A stretch of 7,738 nt of DNA from NCBI GenBank assembly GCA_023410975.1, contig JAEYPG010000338.1:1-7738 (forward strand). Direction: 5' to 3'. Each line of letters starts with the position of its first letter. The stretch's first letter is position 1. The stretch is from Pseudomonadota bacterium (GTDB taxonomy: Bacteria > Pseudomonadota > Gammaproteobacteria > Burkholderiales > Burkholderiaceae_C). The notes below the pieces were generated by a model. That model saw only the letters and a list, made by a program, of their open reading frames with translations. It did not search any database and had not been told where the DNA came from. Positions 1-6,589 of the stretch are shown here, piece by piece. The translations under genes were made by a program, and so were the position numbers.

Positions 1-501
1 GCTGAGCATGGGCTCGCCGGCGAACTGGTGCGCCATGGACGCCAGGCGCTCGATCACGCGGTCCAGCGTCGGCAGCAGCACCTGCTCGCGCGCGGCCGTG
101 AGCATCAGCGCGTGGCTGGTGTTGTTGATGTCCTCGCTGGTGCAGGCGAAGTGCACGAACTCGCCGGCGGCCTGCAGCTCGGCCTGGCCTTCGAAGCGCG
201 ACTTGATCCAGTACTCCACGGCCTTGACGTCGTGGTTGGTGGTCTTCTCGATGTCCTTGATCGCCTGCGCGTCGGCCTCGGAGAAGTTCTGCACCAGGCC
301 GCGCAGCAGCTCGCGCGAGGCCTGCGACAGCGGCATGAACTCGGCGAAGCCGGCATCCGACAGCGCGATGAACCACTCGACCTCGACCTGCACGCGGCGG
401 TGCATCAGGCCGAACTCGGACAGCAGGGGACGCAGCGCCGCCACCTTGGCGGCATAGCGGCCGTCCAGCGGCGACAGGGCGGTAAGGGCGGAAAGGTTCA
501 T
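1..501 (-). CDS. purB: Adenylosuccinate lyase, N-terminal part (runs off the left edge)
   Basis: PurB carries out two steps of purine synthesis in the cytoplasm: release of fumarate from SAICAR to give AICAR, and from adenylosuccinate to give AMP. The 167 codons present start with MNLSALTALSPLDGRYAAKV, the typical proteobacterial PurB opening (LxALSPxDGRY). Further in are EKTTNHDVKAVEYWIK (about residues 88-103) and EFVHFACTSEDINNTSHALM (about 114-133). The latter is the conserved fumarase/aspartase-superfamily stretch containing the substrate-binding TSxD-type loop. The fragment ends at GEPMLS, just before the next conserved superfamily segment (RTHGQ in relatives), so a little over a third of a ~456-residue protein is seen. 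The ATG at 501 is preceded by a weak ribosome-binding site (GAGAAG on the minus strand, 515-510). The gene is divergent from the transport/URC operon. Identification is firm; any functional link to the neighbours beyond nucleotide metabolism is not shown. Confidence 0.96.
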   Translation of the reverse strand, partial: MNLSALTALSPLDGRYAAKVAALRPLLSEFGLMHRRVQVEVEWFIALSDAGFAEFMPLSQASRELLRGLVQNFSEADAQAIKDIEKTTNHDVKAVEYWIKSRFEGQAELQAAGEFVHFACTSEDINNTSHALMLTAAREQVLLPTLDRVIERLASMAHQFAGEPMLS

Positions 502-537
502 GGCGGCAGCTTCTCGCTTCAGTCGGGCAAACCCTCA

Positions 538-543
538 ATTGTA
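538..543 (-). promoter_or_regulatory. Possible sigma-70 -10 box for purB
   Basis: On the minus strand these bases read TACAAT, one mismatch from TATAAT, inside an A/T-richer patch (CAATTGTAG) of an otherwise very GC-rich region. A transcript from it would start near 531 and give a leader of about 30 bases before the purB ATG. No good -35 hexamer is found 16-19 bases upstream (the stretch reads GGGGTG/TGGGGT), so the promoter is weak or needs an activator, or the match is chance. No operator-like inverted repeat is visible. Confidence 0.4.
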
Positions 544-630
544 GGAGCCGCCCCTCTTGACACCCCAGCGCTTGCCCAAGGCGGCGCGCGGCCTTTCAGG
601 GCGAGCCCGCATGCAAAAAGCTGGCGTGAA

Positions 631-648
631 CTGGAACAGCTCTTGCGT
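631..648 (+). promoter_or_regulatory. Candidate sigma-54 (-24/-12) promoter for the transporter-URC operon
   Basis: The stretch reads CTGGAACAGCTCTTGCGT. Against the sigma-54 consensus YTGGCACG-N4-TTGCW it keeps CTGG, the AC at the next positions, and TTGC. The GG and GC pairs have exactly the required separation (GG at 633-634, GC at 645-646). Mismatches are A for C after TGG, A for G at the end of the first block, and G for the final W. Transcription would begin about 12 bases downstream, near 658, leaving a ~37-base leader that contains the strong Shine-Dalgarno of the binding-protein gene. No clear NtrC-type dyad (GCAC-N7-GTGC-like) was found upstream within 502-631, so the activator is unknown. 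No competing sigma-70 pair was found on this strand. Confidence 0.42.
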
Positions 649-680
649 CAGGGCGTGTACAACTCAAGAGAAATCGCCTG

Positions 681-689
681 AAGGAGGGA
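681..689 (+). promoter_or_regulatory. Strong ribosome-binding site fixing the binding-protein start
   Basis: AAGGAGGGA is a near-perfect anti-16S match. Its GGAGG core lies 7 bases before the ATG at 695. This selects 695 over the in-frame ATG at 557 upstream, which would put a long non-signal-like extension ahead of the secretion signal, and over the ATG at 704, which lies too far away. It suggests the binding protein is the most highly translated product of the operon. Confidence 0.85.
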
Positions 690-694
690 TTCCC

Positions 695-1687
695 ATGCAA
701 TCGATGTCCCGTCGTCCCGTGCTGGCCCTGGTGGCCGCCGCGGCCTTGCTGGGCGGCGCCGGTTCGGCGCTGGCGCAGTCCAAGCTGAAAGTGGCCGCCA
801 TCTACACCGTGCCGGTGGAGCAGCAGTGGGTCAGCCGCATCGACAAGGCGCTCAAGGCGGCGGCGGCGCGCGGCGAGATCGAGTACGTGTTCAGCGAGAA
901 CGTGGCCAACGCCGACTACGAGCGCGTGATGCGCCAGTACGCCGAGGGCGGCCACGCGCTGGTGGTGGGCGAGTCCTTCGCGGTGGAGGCCGCGGCGCGC
1001 AAGGTGGCCAAGGACTATCCCAAGGTCGCCTTCCTCATGGGCAGCTCCGGCAAGCCGCAGGCGCCCAACTTCTCCGTCTTCGACAACTACATCCAGGAGC
1101 CGGCCTACCTCACCGGCATGCTCGCCGCGGGCATGAGCAAGAGCGGCAAGATCGGCATGGTCGGCGGCTACCCCATCCCCGAGGTCAACCGGCTGATGAA
1201 CGCCTTCATCGCCGGCGCGCGCGAGGTGAACCCGAAGGCCGAGTTCAGCATCAGCTTCATCAACAGCTGGTTCGACCCGCCCAAGGCCAAGGAAGCGGCC
1301 TTCGCCATGATCGACAAGGGCGCCGACGTGATGTACGCCGAGCGCTTCGGCGTGTCGGACGCGGCCAAGGAGCGCAAGGTGCTGGCCGTGGGCAACGTGA
1401 TCAACACGCAAAGCACCTACCCCGACACCGTGGTGGCCTCGGCGCTGTGGAACATGGAGCCCACCATCGAGGCCGCGCTCAAGAAGGTGAAGGCCGGCCA
1501 GTTCTCGGCCGAGGACTACGGCGCCTACTCGACCATGAAGCACAAGGGCTCCGAGCTCGCGCCGCTGGGCACCTTCGAGGCCAAGGTGCCGGCCGAGCTC
1601 AAGGCCCGCGTCAAGGCCAAGGAGAAGGCGATCCTGGACGGCTCCTTCGTGGTCAAGGTGGACGACAGCGCCCCGAAGGCCAAGTAA
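695..1687 (+). CDS. BMP/PnrA-family periplasmic substrate-binding protein of an ABC importer
   Basis: This 330-residue protein is the solute receptor for the importer encoded next to it. Residues 1-27 form a Sec signal peptide: basic SRR, a hydrophobic Ala/Leu core, and an ALA|Q cleavage site. There is no lipobox cysteine, so the mature protein should be free in the periplasm, unlike PnrA or BmpA lipoproteins. The mature part shows the BMP type-I periplasmic fold. A first strand is KLKVAAIYTVPVEQQW (30-45). The hinge region is LTGMLAAGMSKSGKIGMVGG (139-158), matching the family's AGxxSKTGKIGxVGG. C-terminal-domain segments follow: SWFDPPKAKEAA (191-202), GADVMYAERFGV (209-220) and NTQSTYPDTVVASALWN (237-253). 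The classical PnrA ligand segment (DxGxxNDxSFN) is replaced by TVPVEQQWVSRID, so the ligand may differ from that of the purine-nucleoside PnrA group. Context with URC1/URC4 points to a pyrimidine nucleoside or base; this is inferred. The stop lies 30 bases before the ATPase start. Confidence 0.93.
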   Translation: MQSMSRRPVLALVAAAALLGGAGSALAQSKLKVAAIYTVPVEQQWVSRIDKALKAAAARGEIEYVFSENVANADYERVMRQYAEGGHALVVGESFAVEAAARKVAKDYPKVAFLMGSSGKPQAPNFSVFDNYIQEPAYLTGMLAAGMSKSGKIGMVGGYPIPEVNRLMNAFIAGAREVNPKAEFSISFINSWFDPPKAKEAAFAMIDKGADVMYAERFGVSDAAKERKVLAVGNVINTQSTYPDTVVASALWNMEPTIEAALKKVKAGQFSAEDYGAYSTMKHKGSELAPLGTFEAKVPAELKARVKAKEKAILDGSFVVKVDDSAPKAK

Positions 1688-1717
1688 GCGCACGAGCCGC
1701 AGTCCCGGCCTTTTCCC

Positions 1718-3319
1718 GTGAGCGCCCCCTCCCCCGCCGCCACCGAAGCGCCGCTGCTGCGCCTGTCCCACATCAGCAAGCGCTTCGGCGCGCTGGTGGC
1801 CAACGACGACATCTCGCTGGAGCTGGGCCGCGGCGAGGTGCTGGCCCTGCTGGGCGAGAACGGCGCGGGCAAGAGCACGCTGATGGCGATCCTGTTCGGG
1901 CACTACCTGCCCGACGCGGGCCGCATCGAGGTGGACGGCAGGCCCTTGCCGCCGGGCGACACCCGCGCGGCGCTGGCCGCGGGCATCGGCATGGTGCACC
2001 AGCACTTCACGCTGGCCGACAACCTCAGCGTGCTGGACAACGTGATGCTGGGCACCGAGCCGCTGTGGCAGCCCTTCTCGCGCCGGCGCGCCGCGCGCGA
2101 GCGGCTGCTGGCGACGGCGCAGCGCTTCGGGCTGCACGTAGACCCGGAGGCGCGCATCGGCGAGCTGTCCATCGGCGAGCGGCAGCAAGTTGAAATCCTG
2201 AAGGCGCTGGTGCGCGGGGCGCGGGTGCTGATCCTGGACGAGCCCACCGCGGTGCTGACGCCGCAGCAGAGCGAGGCGCTGTTCGCCACGCTGCGCGGCA
2301 TGGTGCGCGAGGGGCTGTCCATCGTCTTCATCAGCCACAAGCTCGACGAGGTGCGGCGCGTCTCGGACCGCGTCGCGGTGCTGCGCGCGGGCAGGCTCGC
2401 GGCGCGCTTCGACAGCCTAGAGGGCGTGGACAAGGCGGTGCTGGCCGAGGCCATGGTGGGCCGTGCGCTTGCACCGGCGGGGCGCAGCGTGCGCCAGCCC
2501 GGTGCACTGGTGTGCCGCCTGCGGGACGCGCACGTGGCCGGCAAGCCGCGCCCGAAGCTCGACCGCGTGACGCTGGAGCTGCACGCCAACGAAATCCTGG
2601 GCATCGCCGGCATCTCGGGCAACGGCCAGCAGGTGCTGGCGGACCTGCTGTGCGGCGTGCAGGCGCTGGACGGCGGCACGCTGGTGTTCGAGGGCCGGCG
2701 GCTGCCCGCGCGGCCGCGCGCCTGGCTGGCCGCCGGGGTGGCGCGCATCCCGGAGGACCGCCACGCCGTGGGCGCCATCGGCGACCTGGCGCTGTGGGAG
2801 AACGCGGTGCTGGAGCGCTACGCGGGCGCGAGCTTCTCGCTGCTGGGCTGGCTCAGGCGCCGCCGCGCCCAGGCGCATGCGTCGTCGCTGGTGAAACGCT
2901 TCGACGTGCGCGGCACCGAGGGCGGCGGCCTGGCGACGCCGGCGCGGCGGCTGTCGGGGGGCAACCTGCAAAAGCTCATCCTGGGCCGCGCGCTGGCGGG
3001 CGACCCGGCCGCGCCGGCGCCCAAATTGATCGTGGCGAACCAGCCGACCTGGGGCCTGGACGTGGGCGCGGTGGCCTACGTGCACGGCCGACTGCAGCAG
3101 GCCTGCGCCGAAGGGGCGGCGCTGCTGCTGATCAGCGACGACCTGGACGAGCTGTTCGCGCTGTCGGACCGCATCGCCGTGATGCACCACGGACGGCTGG
3201 GGCCGGCGCGCCCGGCGGCGCAGTGGACACGCGCCGAGATCGGCCTGGCCATGGCGGGCGCGGCGGCGGCGCCGGTGTCTTCTTCATCTTCTAGCGACGA
3301 GGTGGTGCATGCGGCTTGA
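1718..3319 (+). CDS. ABC importer ATP-binding protein with two nucleotide-binding domains (sugar/nucleoside class)
   Basis: This 533-residue protein powers the importer at the cytoplasmic face and contains two fused ABC domains, as in RbsA, NupO and other CUT2/BMP-type ATPases. Domain 1 (about 13-250) is complete: Walker A GENGAGKST (46-54), Q-loop Gln95 in VHQHF, signature LSIGERQQ (150-157), Walker B VLILDEP (170-176) and switch His207 in ISHK. Domain 2 (about 262-515) is degenerate. Its Walker A is GISGNGQQ without the lysine, Walker B ends in VANQP in place of DE, and the switch histidine is Asp in ISDD, but the signature LSGGNLQK (412-419) is intact. This asymmetry is normal for the family and implies one hydrolytic site. 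The only usable start is GTG at 1718, because an in-frame TAA ends the previous gene 30 bases upstream; no clear Shine-Dalgarno precedes it. The tail has an SSSSSS run, and the end overlaps the permease start by 11 bases. Confidence 0.95.
   Translation: MSAPSPAATEAPLLRLSHISKRFGALVANDDISLELGRGEVLALLGENGAGKSTLMAILFGHYLPDAGRIEVDGRPLPPGDTRAALAAGIGMVHQHFTLADNLSVLDNVMLGTEPLWQPFSRRRAARERLLATAQRFGLHVDPEARIGELSIGERQQVEILKALVRGARVLILDEPTAVLTPQQSEALFATLRGMVREGLSIVFISHKLDEVRRVSDRVAVLRAGRLAARFDSLEGVDKAVLAEAMVGRALAPAGRSVRQPGALVCRLRDAHVAGKPRPKLDRVTLELHANEILGIAGISGNGQQVLADLLCGVQALDGGTLVFEGRRLPARPRAWLAAGVARIPEDRHAVGAIGDLALWENAVLERYAGASFSLLGWLRRRRAQAHASSLVKRFDVRGTEGGGLATPARRLSGGNLQKLILGRALAGDPAAPAPKLIVANQPTWGLDVGAVAYVHGRLQQACAEGAALLLISDDLDELFALSDRIAVMHHGRLGPARPAAQWTRAEIGLAMAGAAAAPVSSSSSSDEVVHAA
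3278..3295 (+). repeat. TCT-rich serine-codon run at the ATPase 3' end
   Basis: Six consecutive serine codons (TCT TCT TCA TCT TCT AGC) encode residues 521-526 of the ATPase. TCT and TCA are out of character for these genes, which otherwise use almost only G/C-ending codons. The run lies just upstream of the permease Shine-Dalgarno (GAGG, 3299-3302) and ATG (3309). A pyrimidine-rich, unstructured mRNA stretch there could help ribosome loading on the downstream gene. It is also a simple-sequence tract that could vary in length between strains. Both roles are inferences. Confidence 0.6.
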
Positions 3320-4364
3320 ACGGCGCGCCGCGCCTTCACGCGCCATGGCGCTGGCCGCACCGCTGCTGGCCGTGGCGCTGACGCTGGGCTTGAGCGCCGC
3401 GCTGGTGGCCTGGGCCGGCGCGCCGGTGGGGCGCGCGTACTGGCTGCTGATCGAAGGCGGCTTCGGCTCGCGGCTGGCGCTCACGGAGACGCTCACGCGC
3501 GCCACGCCGCTGATCCTCACCGGGCTGGCGGCGGCGGTGGCCTTCCGGGCGCGGCTCTGGAACATCGGCGCCGAAGGCCAGCTTTACGCCGGCGCGCTGG
3601 CCGCGGTGGCGGTGGCCGGCGCGGGCGGCTCCTTCGCGCTGATGATCGCCGCCGCCATGGCCGCGGGCGCGCTGCTGCTGCTGGGGCCGGCGCTGCTCAA
3701 GCGGCTGGGCGTGGACGAGGTCGTGACCACGCTGCTGCTGAACTTCATCGTGCTGCTGGGCGTGTCGGCCATGCTCGACGGCCCGATGAAAGACCCGATG
3801 GCCATGGGCTGGCCGCAGAGCATCGCGCTGCCCGAGGAGCTTCAGATCGGCAACCTGGTGCCGCGCAGCCGGCTGCACAACGGGCTGCTGGCGGCGCTGG
3901 GGCTGGCCGCGGCGCTGGCCTTGCTGCTGCGGCAGACCACGCTGGGCTTCGAGATCCGCGCCGTGGGCGCCAACGCGCGCGCCGCGGCCTTCGCCGGCAT
4001 GCCGGTGCAGCGGGTGACGGTGCTGGTGGCGCTGATGTCCGGCGCGCTGGCCGGGCTGGCCGGCGCGATCGAGGTGGCGGGCCGCGCCGGCTACCTGACG
4101 CTGGACATGTCGCCAGGCTACGGCTACAGCGGCATCGTGGTGGCGATGCTGGCCGGGCTGAACCCGCTGGGGGTGGTGGCGGCGGCCACCTTCGTCGCCG
4201 GCATCCTGGTCGGTGCCGACGGCATGAGCCGCCAGGTGGGCGTGCCCACCTACATCGCCGACGTGATCGTCGCGCTGGCGCTGATCGCCATGCTCATGGC
4301 GACGCTGCTGGTGAACTACCGCGTTGTCCGGCGCCGGGCGGCGGCGGCGGGAGGGGCGGCATGA
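3309..4364 (+). CDS. ABC importer inner-membrane permease 1 (BPD_transp_2 family, NupP/YufP-like)
   Basis: This 351-residue polytopic membrane protein forms half of the translocation pore. After a short basic N-terminus (RLERR) there are about eight to ten hydrophobic segments, among them 13-36, 65-79, 92-126, 138-155, 189-207, 235-256, 272-300 and 315-336. Family hallmarks are TGLAAAVAFRARLWNIGAEG (71-90), matching the FxxGLxNIGAEGQ motif of nucleoside-type permeases, then VDEVVTTLLLNFIV (135-148) and the cytoplasmic coupling segment FEIRAVGANARAAAFAGM (214-231), which contacts the ATPase. The ATG at 3309 has GAGG six bases upstream and overlaps the last 11 bases of the ATPase gene, so translation is probably coupled. 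The long permease (about 350 residues) preceding the short one is the usual arrangement in BMP-type importers. Confidence 0.94.
   Translation: MRLERRAAPSRAMALAAPLLAVALTLGLSAALVAWAGAPVGRAYWLLIEGGFGSRLALTETLTRATPLILTGLAAAVAFRARLWNIGAEGQLYAGALAAVAVAGAGGSFALMIAAAMAAGALLLLGPALLKRLGVDEVVTTLLLNFIVLLGVSAMLDGPMKDPMAMGWPQSIALPEELQIGNLVPRSRLHNGLLAALGLAAALALLLRQTTLGFEIRAVGANARAAAFAGMPVQRVTVLVALMSGALAGLAGAIEVAGRAGYLTLDMSPGYGYSGIVVAMLAGLNPLGVVAAATFVAGILVGADGMSRQVGVPTYIADVIVALALIAMLMATLLVNYRVVRRRAAAAGGAA
4350..4356 (+). promoter_or_regulatory. Ribosome-binding site for permease 2 inside permease 1
   Basis: GGAGGGG lies four bases before the ATG at 4361, within the Ala/Gly-rich last codons of permease 1. 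The ATG overlaps the permease 1 stop as ATGA, a standard stop-start coupling arrangement that supports equal production of the two membrane subunits. Confidence 0.7.
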
Positions 4365-5287
4365 GCGAGGTGCTGGACCTGCTTGCCGCCGCCCCCTTCT
4401 GGGTCGCGGTGCTGCGCATCGCCACGCCGCTGGTCTTCGGCACGCTGGGCGTGCTGCTGTGCGAGCGCGCCGGGGTGCTGAACCTGGGCGTGGAAGGGAT
4501 CATGGTTGCCGGCGCCTTCGCCGGCTGGCTCACCGTCTACGCCGGCCACGGGCTGTGGAGCGGCGTGCTGGTGGCCGCCGCGGTGGGCGCGCTGCTGGGG
4601 CTGCTGCACGCCTTCCTGACCGTCACGCTGGCGCTGAGCCAGCACGTGGCGGGGCTCGGTTTGACGCTGCTGGCCACCAGCCTGGCGAGCTACGCCTACC
4701 GCGTGAGCTTTCCGAAGGTGGAGCGCCCGCCCACCATCACGCCCTTCGAGCCGCTGAGCGCGCTGCCCGTGCCGGTGCTGGCCGAGCAGACGGCGCTGAC
4801 GCTGCTGGCGCTGGGGCTGGTGCCGCTGCTCGCGTACTTGTTGCACCGCACACCTTTGGGCCTGGCGATCCGCATGGTGGGCGAAAACCCGGCCGCCGCC
4901 GAGGGCCAGGGCCTGTCGGTGGCGCGGCTGCGCACCGGCGCGGTGGTGGCGGGGTCGGCGCTGATGGGCGTGGCGGGGGCCTTCCTCACGCTCTCGGCCT
5001 TCAACGCCTTCTACTTCAACATGGTCAACGGCCGCGGCTGGGTGTGCGTGGCGCTGGTCGTCTTCGCCTCGTGGCGGCCGGGCAAGGCCCTGCTGGGCGC
5101 GCTGCTGTTCGCCTTCTTCGACGCGTTGCAGTTGCGGCTGCAACAAGGCGGCGCCGTGGAGGCGCTGCCCTACCAGGTTTGGCTGATGCTGCCCTATGCC
5201 ATGGCCATCGTCGCGCTGGTCGTGATGGCACGAAGGGCGGCTTATCCTCAAGCCTTGATGAGGCCCTACCGCAAGGGCGAGCGCTAG
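4361..5287 (+). CDS. ABC importer inner-membrane permease 2 (BPD_transp_2 family, NupQ/YufQ-like)
   Basis: This 308-residue membrane protein pairs with permease 1 to make the heterodimeric channel. Family signatures in order are LRIATPLVFGTLGVLLCERA (18-37), GVLNLGVEGIMVAGAFAGW (38-56), the coupling-helix segment PLGLAIRMVGENPAAAEGQG (165-184), and GRGWVCVALVVFASWRPGKA (224-243), which corresponds to the GRGxIxxALVxFxxWxP region of this group. Hydrophobic segments cover most of the chain; the tail (RRAAYPQALMRPYRKGER) is basic and cytoplasmic. Length and motifs match the shorter of the two permeases in BMP-type nucleoside importers. It begins by ATGA overlap with permease 1. Its stop at 5285-5287 is 30 bases before URC1, with no terminator-like hairpin and T-run between, which supports co-transcription of transport and degradation genes. 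Confidence 0.94.
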   Translation: MSEVLDLLAAAPFWVAVLRIATPLVFGTLGVLLCERAGVLNLGVEGIMVAGAFAGWLTVYAGHGLWSGVLVAAAVGALLGLLHAFLTVTLALSQHVAGLGLTLLATSLASYAYRVSFPKVERPPTITPFEPLSALPVPVLAEQTALTLLALGLVPLLAYLLHRTPLGLAIRMVGENPAAAEGQGLSVARLRTGAVVAGSALMGVAGAFLTLSAFNAFYFNMVNGRGWVCVALVVFASWRPGKALLGALLFAFFDALQLRLQQGGAVEALPYQVWLMLPYAMAIVALVVMARRAAYPQALMRPYRKGER

Positions 5288-5302
5288 CTACCAGCAAGCA
5301 GC

Positions 5303-5312
5303 AGGAAGGAGA
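5303..5312 (+). promoter_or_regulatory. Ribosome-binding site for the URC1 gene
   Basis: AGGAAGGAGA precedes the ATG at 5318 with a core spacing of about 6-8 bases. It is a strong independent initiation site in the 30-base gap after permease 2, so URC1 does not depend on coupling to the permease for translation. It fixes the start at 5318. Confidence 0.8.
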
Positions 5313-5317
5313 CCGCG

Positions 5318-6578
<1,261 letters not shown>

Positions 6579-6589
<11 letters not shown>

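Noticed and set aside
557..562. TTGACA as a -35 box for the plus-strand operon
   Set aside because: The bases 16-18 positions downstream are GGCGGC-like, with no A/T-rich -10 element, so the perfect hexamer appears to be chance.
557..694. Upstream ATG at 557 as an N-terminal extension of the binding protein
   Set aside because: The extension would bury the secretion signal behind 46 residues of random-looking sequence and would cover the candidate promoter. ATG 695 has a near-perfect ribosome-binding site and begins a proper signal peptide.
596..2338. Long minus-strand open frame (about 580 codons) opposite the binding protein and ATPase genes
   Set aside because: It is antisense to two firmly identified genes, and its His/Arg/Gly/Gln-rich translation has no domain-like motifs. 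Long antisense frames are expected in DNA of this GC content.
2609..3160. Broken second ATPase domain as evidence of a decaying gene
   Set aside because: Loss of the Walker A lysine, Walker B acid and switch histidine in the second domain, with LSGGNLQK intact, is the normal state in double-domain sugar/nucleoside ABC ATPases. The frame is intact.
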